Assembly: GCA_019634575.1 (NCBI GenBank) | Contig: JAHCAY010000001.1 | Coordinates: 2,232,001 to 2,296,000, forward strand | Reading direction: 5' to 3' | DNA: 64,000 nucleotides | Origin: Candidatus Didemnitutus sp. | GTDB lineage: Bacteria > Verrucomicrobiota > Verrucomicrobiia > Opitutales > Opitutaceae | Shown here: one piece after another, positions 46,197 to 54,511 of the stretch | How the letters are laid out: every line of letters starts with the position of its first letter | Numbering within the stretch: the stretch's first letter is position 1 | The notes under the pieces: generated by a model | The model's input: only the letters and a program-made list of their open reading frames with translations | Told to the model about the DNA's origin: nothing | The model's database searches: none | Made by a program: the position numbers and the translations under genes

Positions 46197-47503
46197 GCCT
46201 CAACTTCACGCACGACCCCGCCCGCCGCAGTTGGGTGGACTCGGCCAACCTCCCCGACGCGGACTTCCCGCTGCAAAACCTGCCCTACGGCGTTTTCCGC
46301 ACCAGCGGCAACCCCACACGCCGCCTCGGCGCCGCCATCGGCGACCGCATCGTCGACCTCCACGCCGCCGCCTCCTCCGGATTGCTCCCCGACAGCGTCT
46401 CCGCCGCCTGCCAACAGCCGACGCTCAACGCCCTCATGGCCGCCGGCGCGCCAGCTTGGTCCGCCCTCCGCGCCCGCCTCAGCGAGTTGCTCGACGCCGC
46501 CAGCCCGGTCGCCGAACTGCGCACGCGCGTCGAAGCCTGCCTGGTCCCGCTGCGCAGTGCCACGCTCCTGCTCCCCGCCCAAATCGGCGACTACACCGAT
46601 TTCTACGCCTCGATCCACCACGCGACCAACGTCGGATCGATGCTCCGGCCCGACAATCCGCTCCTGCCAAACTACAAGTGGGTCCCCATCGGCTACCACG
46701 GCCGCGGCTCCTCGATCATCGCCAGTGGCACCGCCATCCGCCGCCCGCACGGACAACTCAAACCCGCCGACGCGCCCGCGCCCGTCTTCGGACCTTGCCG
46801 GAATCTCGACTACGAACTCGAGATCGGCGCCTTCATCGGTCCCGGCAATATCCTCGGCGAACGCATCCCGCTCTCCGCCGCACCGCAACACCTCTTCGGC
46901 ATCGCGCTCCTCAACGACTGGTCCGCCCGCGACATCCAGACGTGGGAATACCAACCGCTCGGGCCATTCCTCGCGAAAAACTTCGCCAGCAGTCTTTCGC
47001 CCTGGGTCGTCACCTTCGAAGCCCTCGCGCCGTTCCGCGTGCCCGCGATGGCGCGCCCCGCCAGCGACCCCGCGCCCCTGCCCTACCTCGTCGATCACCA
47101 GGACGCCGCGCTCGGCGGCCTCGACCTCACGCTCGAAGTCTGGCTCCTCACCGCCAAGATGCGCCTCGCCGGCGAAACGCCCCATCGCATCTCGCGCGGC
47201 AAATTCACCGAGATGTATTGGACGCTCGGCCAAATGCTCGCCCACCACACGAGCAACGGCTGCAACCTCTCACCCGGCGACTTGCTCGGCAGCGGCACCG
47301 TCTCCGGACCGACCCGCGATGCCCGCGGCTGCCTCCTCGAATACACCTGGCGCGGCACCGACCCGCTGCGCCTGCCCAACGGCGAGGAGCGCAAATTCCT
47401 CGCCGACGGCGACGAGATCATCATGCGCGGCTACGCCGAGCGCCCCGGCGCCCGCCGCATCGGCCTCGGTGAATGCCGCGGCATGATCATGCCCGCCGCC
47501 TGA
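46193..47503 (+). CDS. fahA: Fumarylacetoacetase
   Basis: A 436-residue hydrolase of the last step of tyrosine/homogentisate breakdown, splitting fumarylacetoacetate into fumarate and acetoacetate. The N-terminal SH3-like domain starts NLPYGVFRTSG. The catalytic domain has DYTDFYASIHHATNVG (metal ligand Asp and catalytic His), WVPIGYHGRGSSII, RNLDYELEIGAFIG and LLNDWSARDIQTWEYQPLGP, then LLGSGTVSGP. Length is typical. No homogentisate dioxygenase or maleylacetoacetate isomerase gene is in the window, so the upstream steps are elsewhere. The start overlaps the stop of the preceding unknown gene. Confidence 0.95.
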   Translation: MSLNFTHDPARRSWVDSANLPDADFPLQNLPYGVFRTSGNPTRRLGAAIGDRIVDLHAAASSGLLPDSVSAACQQPTLNALMAAGAPAWSALRARLSELLDAASPVAELRTRVEACLVPLRSATLLLPAQIGDYTDFYASIHHATNVGSMLRPDNPLLPNYKWVPIGYHGRGSSIIASGTAIRRPHGQLKPADAPAPVFGPCRNLDYELEIGAFIGPGNILGERIPLSAAPQHLFGIALLNDWSARDIQTWEYQPLGPFLAKNFASSLSPWVVTFEALAPFRVPAMARPASDPAPLPYLVDHQDAALGGLDLTLEVWLLTAKMRLAGETPHRISRGKFTEMYWTLGQMLAHHTSNGCNLSPGDLLGSGTVSGPTRDARGCLLEYTWRGTDPLRLPNGEERKFLADGDEIIMRGYAERPGARRIGLGECRGMIMPAA

Positions 47504-47610
47504 GCGGAAACTCGCGCACTCGTCGCGCGTTTCGCCCCGCTGGACGGCACGGCGTCGTGCCGCGCCGCAACGGTGTCGCCTTCATCCGACACGCCCGCCA
47601 CGCTGCGCGC

Positions 47611-48087
47611 ATGAAACTTTTCCGCGCCCTCCTCGCCGCCCTCAGTCTCGCCACTCTCGCCTCCGCCGCCGTCGACCAGGCGAAACTGAAAGAGGAGCTC
47701 GCCGCGATGGAGGACCAATTCTGCGCCATGGCGAAGGAAAAGGGCATCCTCGCCGCGTTCCAGCACTTCGCCGCGCCGGACGTCGCCTTCATCGACACCG
47801 ACCCGCGCCAGTTCCGCGGCCCCGCCGCCGTGCTCCAACGCATGGGGCAGGACAAGCCCGGCGTCTCACTGACTTGGTCGGCCTCGTTCACCGACGTCTC
47901 CGCCGACGGCACGCTCGGCTACAACTACGGCCGCTACGAATTTCGCGCTCCCGGCCCGGACGGCAAGGAGGTCGCGCACACCGGCTGGTTCCTCACTATC
48001 TGGAAACGCCAGCCCGACGGCACGTGGCGCTACGTGATGGATAACGGCGCGCCGGACCGCCCGGCCCCGGCACCGAAAAAGAACTGA
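47611..48087 (+). CDS. Exported DUF4440/SnoaL-like protein
   Basis: A 158-residue protein with signal peptide (LFRALLAALSLATLASAA). The mature part is a single NTF2-like cone: KEELAAMEDQFCAMAKEKG, AAFQHFAAPDVAFID, FRGPAAVLQRM, LTWSASFTDVSADGTLGYNYGRYEF and GWFLTIWKRQPDGTWRYVMD. Such domains bind small ligands or act as steroid-isomerase-like enzymes; many are exported with no known role. ATG 47611 gives the signal peptide. The 107-base gap after fahA shows no terminator, so read-through is possible. Confidence 0.8.
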   Translation: MKLFRALLAALSLATLASAAVDQAKLKEELAAMEDQFCAMAKEKGILAAFQHFAAPDVAFIDTDPRQFRGPAAVLQRMGQDKPGVSLTWSASFTDVSADGTLGYNYGRYEFRAPGPDGKEVAHTGWFLTIWKRQPDGTWRYVMDNGAPDRPAPAPKKN

Positions 48088-48112
48088 GCAACGACCCGAA
48101 CCACGTCGCCTT

Positions 48113-48188
48113 GCCGGCGTGGTAGGCAGCGACCTTGGTCGCGCCGGAGAGCCAAATGCGCGTGCGAGCACGCTGCCCACGGCGTGAC
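48113..48188. repeat. Multi-hairpin palindromic element between convergent genes
   Basis: Outer arms (about 48113-48131 and 48171-48188) pair imperfectly with a small bulge. Inside are two perfect 6-bp hairpins, 48129-48142 and 48160-48173. The arrangement looks like a REP/REPIN-type cruciform element. It fills most of the gap between the DUF4440-like gene and purK, and could serve as a bidirectional terminator. Confidence 0.5.
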
Positions 48189-48206
48189 TTGACTCCGGAC
48201 CGACCC

Positions 48207-49367
48207 TCAGCTCGCGAGGCGCGCCTTGTATTTTTGCGCGAGCTCGAACGCCATCTCCGCGTCCCGCGCCACGACGGTGAAATGCCCCATCTTGCGCCCG
48301 ATGCGCGGCTCTTCCTTGCCGTAAAGGTGCAAGCGCACGTTCGGCTGCGCGAGCAGCGCATCCCAATTCGGCTCGCCGACGCACTTGCCGGCCGCGTCCC
48401 ACTTCCACGCGTCGCCGAGGACGTTCACCATCACGACCGGTGAGAGCAGCGTCACCGCACCGAGCGGCAACCCGCAGATCGCGCGCACCTGCTGCTCGAA
48501 CTGCGAAGTCATGCACGCATCGATCGTGTAGTGGCCGCTGTTGTGCGTGCGCGGCGCGAGCTCGTTGATCAGCACGTCGCCGGACTTTGTGACGAAAAAC
48601 TCCACCCCGAGCACGCCGACGAGATCGATCTTCTCGGCGACGAGCCGCGCCAATTTCTCGGCTTTCGCGAGCGCCTCGGCCGGCACGCGCGCCGGCACGA
48701 TCGAAAAATCCAAAATGTGATTCGTGTGGATGTTTTCCGAAATCGGAAACACGCGCACCGCCGCGCTCGCCGAGCGCGCGACCACCGCCGACACCTCGCA
48801 CGCGAAATCCACGAACTGCTCGATCACGACCGGCGATCCGGCGAATTTCTTCAGCGCCGCCGGCACGTCGGCGTCGCTCATCACCTTGAGCTGGCCCTTG
48901 CCGTCGTAGCCGAAATTCGCGGTCTTCACCACGCACGGCACGCCGACTTCGCGGATGCCGGCCGCCAGGTCTCCTCCGGCCGCCACTTCGGCGAAGTGCG
49001 CGTGCGGGAAACCGTGGTCGCGCAGCCAGCGCTTCTCGCGCGAACGGTTCTGCGTCGTCGCGAGCACGCTCCAATGCGGCCGCAGCTGCGTGAGCGACTC
49101 GATGTGCTTCAGCGGCGCGGATGGGACGTTCTCGAATTCGTAGGTGACGACATCGCACTCCCGCGCGAAAGCCGCGAGCGCCTCGAGATCCTCGTAGGGC
49201 GCGTTGACTTCCTTGTGCGCCACCGCGCCCGCCGGGCAATTCGCCTGCGGCTCGAAAACATGGATGCGGTAACCGAGCCGCGTCGCCGCGTGCGCAAGCA
49301 TGCGGCCGAGCTGCCCGCCGCCGAGCACGCCGATGGTTTTTCCGGGAAGAAGAGGAGCTTTCGTCAC
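48207..49367 (-). CDS. purK: 5-(carboxyamino)imidazole ribonucleotide synthase
   Basis: A 386-residue ATP-grasp enzyme carboxylating aminoimidazole ribonucleotide on nitrogen, step 6 of purine synthesis. Motifs: TIGVLGGGQLGRMLAHAA, VTYEFENVP, KTANFGYDGKGQ, EQFVDFACEVS, FFVTKSGDVLINELAPRTHNSGH. GTG 49367 puts the Rossmann glycine motif at the usual distance from the N-terminus; ATG 49409 would add 14 residues encoded by a palindromic element. The gene pairs with purE, whose stop lies about 94 bases upstream across that element. Confidence 0.95.
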   Translation of the reverse strand: MTKAPLLPGKTIGVLGGGQLGRMLAHAATRLGYRIHVFEPQANCPAGAVAHKEVNAPYEDLEALAAFARECDVVTYEFENVPSAPLKHIESLTQLRPHWSVLATTQNRSREKRWLRDHGFPHAHFAEVAAGGDLAAGIREVGVPCVVKTANFGYDGKGQLKVMSDADVPAALKKFAGSPVVIEQFVDFACEVSAVVARSASAAVRVFPISENIHTNHILDFSIVPARVPAEALAKAEKLARLVAEKIDLVGVLGVEFFVTKSGDVLINELAPRTHNSGHYTIDACMTSQFEQQVRAICGLPLGAVTLLSPVVMVNVLGDAWKWDAAGKCVGEPNWDALLAQPNVRLHLYGKEEPRIGRKMGHFTVVARDAEMAFELAQKYKARLAS

Positions 49368-49453
49368 AGAGGAAAACCCGAGAGACACAGAGAACACAGA
49401 GCCTTTCAATCCAATCCTCCGCGCCCTCTGTGTTTCTCCTTCTGCCTCTGTGT
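49365..49453. repeat. Imperfect inverted repeat between purE and purK
   Basis: The left arm (49365-49401) and right arm (49425-49453) are built from CACAGAG/CTCTGTG words. An 8-bp outer block and a 10-bp inner block match in inverted order, and the arms differ in length between the blocks. The left arm reaches the proposed purK start codon. It looks like an inserted palindromic repeat and may shape translation of purK. Confidence 0.55.
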
Positions 49454-49460
49454 CAAAAAC

Positions 49461-49946
49461 TCAGGGCAGCTTTGCCTTCAGCACTTTCTTGGTCTGCGCG
49501 GTGCGGAAATCATGCCACACGCGCTTTGTCTTCGCGTCGGACTGCGCGAGCAAGGAGGCGGCGAAGAGCGCGGCGTTGATCGCGCCGGCCTTGCCGACCG
49601 CGAACGTCGCCACCGGCACGCCGGCCGGCATCTGCGCGATGGAGAGGAGTGAATCGAGGCCCTTCAAAGTCTTCGACTCCACCGGCACGCCCAGCACCGG
49701 CAGCGTGGTGAGCGAGGCGGTCATGCCGGGCAAATGTGCCGCACCGCCCGCACCGGCGATGATGAGCTTCAGCCCGCGGCGCTCGGCGGATTCAGCGTAG
49801 CTGACCATGAGCTTCGGCGTGCGGTGCGCGCTGACGACGCGCTTCTCGAACGGCACGCCGAGCGCCTCGAGTTGCGCGGCCGCATGCTGCATCGTCTCCC
49901 AATCGGAGGTGCTGCCCATGATGATGCCGACAAGTGCTTTTGCCAT
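49461..49946 (-). CDS. purE: N5-carboxyaminoimidazole ribonucleotide mutase
   Basis: A 161-residue class I PurE moving the carboxyl group from N5 to C4 of the ribonucleotide. Motifs: [12 protein letters not shown] at the N-terminus, [10 protein letters not shown] (catalytic His), [14 protein letters not shown] and [36 protein letters not shown] sequence with its conserved SLLSIxQMPxGxP. It is the first gene of the purE-purK pair. Confidence 0.97.
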   Translation of the reverse strand: MAKALVGIIMGSTSDWETMQHAAAQLEALGVPFEKRVVSAHRTPKLMVSYAESAERRGLKLIIAGAGGAAHLPGMTASLTTLPVLGVPVESKTLKGLDSLLSIAQMPAGVPVATFAVGKAGAINAALFAASLLAQSDAKTKRVWHDFRTAQTKKVLKAKLP

Positions 49947-49998
49947 GAAGCGCCTACCTATCGGCGGTCGCCGCGCCGCTGTCAGCCCAGAAATCTTC

Positions 49999-50205
49999 CT
50001 AAGTCACGCGCGCTCCGAGCAGCCGCGCCGGCAGGGTGAACAGCGCTTTCACGAGCGAAAACACCCCGCCGATCGCCGCGCCCGCCAGGCGGAACGGCAG
50101 CGCGATCAACCAGACGATCGGGGCCAGCACCAGTGCGAGCAACGCCAGCGGCCAGCAGAGCACCAACAGCACGCACCACACAAAGAAAGTGAGGATCGTC
50201 GTCAT
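49999..50205 (-). CDS. Small membrane protein
   Basis: A 68-residue, very hydrophobic protein with two or three potential membrane segments ([33 protein letters not shown]) and a C-terminal amphipathic stretch ([19 protein letters not shown]). It starts 21 bases after the end of the RDD-fusion gene on the same strand, so it is likely the last gene of the ECF-sigma operon. No family recognised. Confidence 0.65.
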   Translation of the reverse strand: MTTILTFFVWCVLLVLCWPLALLALVLAPIVWLIALPFRLAGAAIGGVFSLVKALFTLPARLLGARVT

Positions 50206-50226
50206 GGTGCGCGCCGTTTCATCGCT

Positions 50227-52203
50227 TCAAAGGAGCGACGTGCCCTTCGGCACGCGCACGATGGTCGTGCCCGCGACGCGGTCATGCCAGCTCTGCTTCT
50301 CCTCGTCGAAGGAGACCCAGATGAAGCCGAGGCACGCGGGGAAGAACGACAGGAACGCCGTCAGCGCGCGCACGATCGCGACGGCCCAGTCGATCGGGCG
50401 GTCGTCGAGACGCACGACCTTCAGTCGGCAGATGATGCCGCCGACCGTCGTGCCGCGCAGCTTCCACATCACGGCGTGATACGCCGCGATGCCGACGAAC
50501 AGTGCGCCCGGTCCATGTTCCAGCGCACCAAAGATGCCGAGCGGAATCACGAGCATGACGAAGTCGATCAACGCTGCGCCGGCGCGTATCCACAGACCGG
50601 CGCGCGGCAGCGTGGCTGCCATCAACGGCGGCACGGCGCTCGCCGCGGTCGACGCGCCATAAACGGGCGGCACGACCTCGGGCGCCGGACCGGCGACCGG
50701 AGTCGCCGGCGGAGTCCAAACCGGAGCGCTCGCCGCGCCGAAGCCCGCACTCTGCGCCGGCATCGCAGGCGCAGGCGGGACAATGGCCGCAGGCGTCGCG
50801 CCGAAAGTGGTCTCGCCCGCCACGGGCGCGGTGAAGGCTGCCGCCGCGGCTGGCGCGGGCGCGACCGGCGCCGCCGGCTTCTTCTCGCGGCCAAACATCA
50901 CGAGCACTGCGCAACCGAAGCCGAGGAACCACACGAGCAGCGTGAGGATGCCACCGAGCACCGGCACGAGGTAGAGCAGGATAAAGAGGATGCCACCGAG
51001 CAACACGGTGAATGCCGTATGAAAGCGACCACCCGTGAGCTTGCGGCCGACGAGGCCGTAGATCGCCGCCTTGCCGAACATCGCGGTGAGCAGGCACGCG
51101 ACCGGCAGCACCAGCAGCGCAACCGGGATGCCGATGATCGTGATGCACAACAGCACGAACATCACCGGCAGCGCCAGGATCGACAGCATCGCGGCGAGGA
51201 TGACGTAGAACGGCTCCTCGATCAGCTTGTCGCCGCACGCGGCGATTTTGTTCGGGAAAAGCACGCCGAGCAGCGCATAGAACGCCAGCGAGAACGCGGT
51301 GATGATCCACAGCCAGCCGAGATGCGCGCCGAAGGCGAGCGGGCGGCCGACGCGCAACGCGCGGTCCCACCAACTGATGAGCGAAGCCGGCCGAATGTTC
51401 GGCCCGATCGACTGCACCTCGACACTGCCGCGCACGATCGCGCCAGGGTCGCGCTGGATCTCGCCCATCACGCAGGTGAGATTGCCATCGACGACGGCCT
51501 TCGGACCGAGCGTGAGGTTGCCGAGGACGGCGACGGCGTTGCCGTGCACGCGCCCGTTGATCGTGTTATCGCCCAGGACAGCGACGGCGTCGTTCATGAC
51601 CTCACCATCGACGGTGAGATTGCCCATCACTGCCACGGCGTCGTGGGGAACGACCGTGGCGGCGGCGACCACATTGTCGTCACCCACCATGACGCGGTCG
51701 CCGGCGTTCGACGTGCGGGTGCGCTTCGCGCGTTTGATTTCGGAAACCTGCTTCTGCACCTCGCGCACCGCGGCGCGGGCTTCCTCGCGGGCGCGCTCGG
51801 CGGCGGCCCGGGCTTCGTTACGGGCCTTTTCCGAGCCGGCCCGCGCCTTCTTCACGGCCTTGTCGGCGTCGGCGAGCGCGCGTTCGGCCTGAGCACGGGC
51901 TGTCTCGGCGGCTTCGAGGGCGGCCTGAGCTGCCTTGTCCTCGTCGGAAGGCGCGGCGACCTCTTCCATCGGCACCGCGGGCTGTTCGCCGGGAGCGGTC
52001 GTTTCGCTCGGGACGGCGGCGGCTGGGGGCGGGGTCGGCTCAGCAGATAGCTCAGCGGCCGGCGCCTGCTCAGTGGGTGCGGGCGACGGGGTTTGCTTGT
52101 CCGGTGACGCCGGAGGGTCGTCCGCACGGAGCAGCGCGCCCGCGGCGAAAAACGCCAGCAGCGGCAGCAGCCACGCGAGGGTCTTGAAACGCACAATCTT
52201 CAT
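50227..52203 (-). CDS. Bactofilin-like / RDD fusion membrane protein
   Basis: A 658-residue protein starting at ATG 52203. A signal or anchor helix (FKTLAWLLPLLAFFAAGALL) leads to a Pro/Ala-rich stretch, then a charged coiled coil (about 85-165, Ala/Glu/Arg-rich). A right-handed-helix-like, bactofilin-type region follows with repeating turns (VVPHDAVAVMGNLTVDGEV, NDAVAVLGDNTINGRV, GNAVAVLGNLTLG, KAVVDGNLTCVMG, DPGAIVRGSV). Next come four or five hydrophobic helices, a second Pro/Ala linker and a C-terminal RDD domain (WIRAGAALIDFVMLV, WHDRVAGTTIV). The gene overlaps the putative anti-sigma gene by ATGA, placing it in the ECF operon. It is probably an envelope-stress or cell-envelope scaffold protein; function is unproven. 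Confidence 0.75.
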   Translation of the reverse strand: MKIVRFKTLAWLLPLLAFFAAGALLRADDPPASPDKQTPSPAPTEQAPAAELSAEPTPPPAAAVPSETTAPGEQPAVPMEEVAAPSDEDKAAQAALEAAETARAQAERALADADKAVKKARAGSEKARNEARAAAERAREEARAAVREVQKQVSEIKRAKRTRTSNAGDRVMVGDDNVVAAATVVPHDAVAVMGNLTVDGEVMNDAVAVLGDNTINGRVHGNAVAVLGNLTLGPKAVVDGNLTCVMGEIQRDPGAIVRGSVEVQSIGPNIRPASLISWWDRALRVGRPLAFGAHLGWLWIITAFSLAFYALLGVLFPNKIAACGDKLIEEPFYVILAAMLSILALPVMFVLLCITIIGIPVALLVLPVACLLTAMFGKAAIYGLVGRKLTGGRFHTAFTVLLGGILFILLYLVPVLGGILTLLVWFLGFGCAVLVMFGREKKPAAPVAPAPAAAAAFTAPVAGETTFGATPAAIVPPAPAMPAQSAGFGAASAPVWTPPATPVAGPAPEVVPPVYGASTAASAVPPLMAATLPRAGLWIRAGAALIDFVMLVIPLGIFGALEHGPGALFVGIAAYHAVMWKLRGTTVGGIICRLKVVRLDDRPIDWAVAIVRALTAFLSFFPACLGFIWVSFDEEKQSWHDRVAGTTIVRVPKGTSLL

Positions 52204-52817
52204 GAATGAGTCCGGTAAAGGGTTCGGTAGGCGACGGCGCCGAGGCCGAAGAAACTCGCGTAGAGCATCGCGACCACCGCGATGCCACCATAGAGCCACG
52301 GGGCAGGAATGCCGCCAAGCACGCGGCCGGCGAATTCGACCATCCAGGTGCCGAGCGCCACGATGGAGGAGAGGAACTGCACGCGCTCGCCGACTTCCTG
52401 CGTGATCACGCCGGCTTGCGGCGCGCGGCCGACGAGCGTGAGCCCATAGACGGCGGCGACGACGAGGCCGGTCGACGCGGTGGCGAAGGCGGCCTTCACG
52501 CCGGCCGGCCAGTAGCTCCAGCTCTTGTGCCACCAGGCGACCTGGCTGCGCTGCTCGATCGCGGCCATCACGCGGGCCTCGAGGGTGCGCGGGGCGCGGC
52601 GCGGCGGGAGCGCACGGAGTTCGGCGTGGACGAGTTGTTCGAGTTGCGCAGACGAGAACGCCGCCTGTGGCGCGGAGGCGGTCTGCGCGTGGCGCGCGGC
52701 GAGTTTGGCTTCGAAGCGCGCGGCAAAGTCGGCGGGCGCCTTGCGCGCCGGGAGGGCGCGGAGCTCGCGGTGGATGAACTGCTCGAGTTCGTCAGGATTC
52801 ATTTTCTCGGGATTCAT
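52200..52817 (-). CDS. Putative anti-sigma factor with duplicated N-terminal segment
   Basis: A 205-residue protein with two tandem copies of one cytoplasmic segment: LEQFIHRELRALPARKAP near residue 11 and LEQLVHAELRALPPRRAP near residue 58. Two membrane helices follow (KAAFATASTGLVVAAVYGL and LYGGIAVVAMLYASFFGLG). It lies directly downstream of an ECF sigma factor gene and upstream of an envelope protein gene, the usual place for a membrane-bound anti-sigma factor. There is no zinc-binding HxxxCxxC motif, so it is not a ZAS-type. The role is inferred from context and topology. Confidence 0.7.
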   Translation of the reverse strand: MNPEKMNPDELEQFIHRELRALPARKAPADFAARFEAKLAARHAQTASAPQAAFSSAQLEQLVHAELRALPPRRAPRTLEARVMAAIEQRSQVAWWHKSWSYWPAGVKAAFATASTGLVVAAVYGLTLVGRAPQAGVITQEVGERVQFLSSIVALGTWMVEFAGRVLGGIPAPWLYGGIAVVAMLYASFFGLGAVAYRTLYRTHS

Positions 52818-52826
52818 GACGAGGGC

Positions 52827-53420
52827 TCAGGGTTGGAAGGTTTCGTGGGCCGCGACCCGGCGGACGAGGATCTTCGCCAGCGCCTCGCGGGCGCGGAGGA
52901 TGTCGGTTTTGACCTTGGAGAGGGAGACGCCGAGTTTCTTGGCGATGTCCTCGTAAGGCATGTCTTCGAAATGGAAAAGGATCAGCGGCACGCGCTGGTG
53001 ATCGGGGAGTTTGGCGAGGGCCTGCTCGATGTATTCGCGACGCTCGGCAGAATCGACACCGACGAAGAACGTGTCGGGCGCGGCAAACTCGACCTCCTTC
53101 TCGTCGCCCTCGTCGTTGCGGTGGACGAGGTCGGAGAAGAAGCTCCAGCGCTTCTTGTAGCGCTGGATGTGGTTGATCGACATGTTCGTCGCCACCGTCT
53201 TCAGCCAGCCGCCCGCTGTGGGGCTGCCTGCGAGCTTTTCCCAATGCTCGTGCGCTTTGATGAATACCTCCTGTGCGATATCCTCCGCTTGCGTCTCATT
53301 TCCGATGAGGCGCACGGCAGTAGAATAAACCATGTCTTGGTAGTTTCGCATGAAGGTGGTGAAGTCGGTCGGGACCGTCATCCCGTCTGAGTTCGTTTGC
53401 ACTGGAGTTCCGTCGTGCAT
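52827..53420 (-). CDS. ECF (RpoE-like) RNA polymerase sigma factor
   Basis: A 197-residue sigma-70-family factor of the extracytoplasmic-function group. Region 2: FMRNYQDMVYSTAVRLIG then AEDIAQEVFIKAHEHWEKL and TVATNMSINHIQRYKKRW. Region 4: ALAKLPDHQRVPLILFHFED with helix-turn-helix DIAKKLGVSLSKVKTDILRAREAL. ATG 53420 is supported by a GGAGG ribosome-binding site eight bases upstream (complement at 53428-53432). It heads an operon with the putative anti-sigma factor, the bactofilin-like/RDD protein and the small membrane protein, and probably activates its own promoter in 53433-53558. Confidence 0.95.
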   Translation of the reverse strand: MHDGTPVQTNSDGMTVPTDFTTFMRNYQDMVYSTAVRLIGNETQAEDIAQEVFIKAHEHWEKLAGSPTAGGWLKTVATNMSINHIQRYKKRWSFFSDLVHRNDEGDEKEVEFAAPDTFFVGVDSAERREYIEQALAKLPDHQRVPLILFHFEDMPYEDIAKKLGVSLSKVKTDILRAREALAKILVRRVAAHETFQP

Positions 53421-53558
53421 CAGAACACCTCCGCGAGCGTCGAAGTTGCAGAAAGTTTGGCCGGCAAAATCGGCTGAAAATCAGCGACTTGAGCCAGCAG
53501 CGAGCGACCCGATGCTAGACCGCGGCACGGCCGTCCGCCGGTGGAAATGACTCGGGAA

Positions 53559-54326
53559 TCACCCACGGGCAGTCCTCCGGGTCGCAGCCGCCGGTCGGGC
53601 GACGGACGGCTTGCTATCGATGAGCCACTTCGCGGCGGCGATGGCGTGCACCTCTGTGCTGTCGAGAATCGGTTCGCTGAAGTCGTCGGGCTTGAGCAAC
53701 AGGCCGAGCTCCGACGAGCCGAGCACGATGGCCTGCGCGCCTTGGGCGCGGAGCTCGCCGGCGAGCCGCAGGAGCGTATCGCGCGAGGACTCGCGGACGA
53801 TGCCGCGACAGACTTCGCCGTAGATGATGCGGTCGATCTCGGCGAAATCGCGCTCGTGCGGCAGGAACACGGCGATCGGCTTCCGCGGGCGGCCGGGCTC
53901 GGGTTTGTCCTTCGGACGTTCGAGCAGGAAATCGTGCTCCAGCGTGAAGCGTGTGCCGAGCAACCCCACGCGGGTGACGCGCGCGCCGCGCAACTCCTTC
54001 AGCACGGCGTCGCCGAGGTGGAGCAACGGGATGTCGACCGCCGCCTCCACGTGCTCCGCGACGTAGTGCATGAGATTAGAGCAGATCAGCACACCGGCCG
54101 CGCCGCCTGCTTCGAGCCTGCGCGCCGCCTCCGCGAGGATCGCGCCGGCATCGTTCCAACGGTTTTCCTTCACCAGCGTGTCGAGCGCCTGAAACTCGAG
54201 GCTGTCGATCAGCAACCGCGCGGTGTAGAGGCTGCCGAAGCGGCTGCGCACCGTCTCGTTGATGAGCCGGTAGTAGAGGGCGGTGGATTCCCAGCCGATC
54301 CCGCCGATGAGGCCGAGGCAGTTCAT
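53559..54326 (-). CDS. Aspartate/glutamate racemase family protein with one catalytic Cys replaced
   Basis: A 255-residue member of the Asp/Glu racemase superfamily. The start LGLIGGIGWESTALYYRLIN is typical of the YgeA-like branch. Racemases of this family use two Cys residues on either side of the substrate. The first is present as Cys82 (LICSNLMH, in place of CNTMH). The second, normally in a GCTE motif, is Ser204 (LGSSELGL). Racemisation by two thiols is therefore unlikely; other chemistry on a related substrate, or one-sided specificity, is possible. It is divergent from putA, which shares the 54327-54511 promoter region. Confidence 0.85.
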   Translation of the reverse strand: MNCLGLIGGIGWESTALYYRLINETVRSRFGSLYTARLLIDSLEFQALDTLVKENRWNDAGAILAEAARRLEAGGAAGVLICSNLMHYVAEHVEAAVDIPLLHLGDAVLKELRGARVTRVGLLGTRFTLEHDFLLERPKDKPEPGRPRKPIAVFLPHERDFAEIDRIIYGEVCRGIVRESSRDTLLRLAGELRAQGAQAIVLGSSELGLLLKPDDFSEPILDSTEVHAIAAAKWLIDSKPSVARPAAATRRTARG

Positions 54327-54511
54327 GCGAGTGCGTGCGGACGCGTAGCCATCAAGTATCCGCCCATCCGATGCCGCGCGCGCCGCGATGGCAAGCGGCG
54401 AGAAGAAATCGATTTTCCTGCAATTAGAACCCGTGAACGCGCGCTTTTTAGGCCGCGGCCCGATTGCGACACCGGCGCCGAGGCGGACTATGGCGGCAAC
54501 GCTTTCCCGCC

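Noticed and set aside
49368..49409. ATG 49409 as the purK start
   Set aside because: The extra 14 residues are encoded by the palindromic element and move the Rossmann motif too far from the N-terminus.
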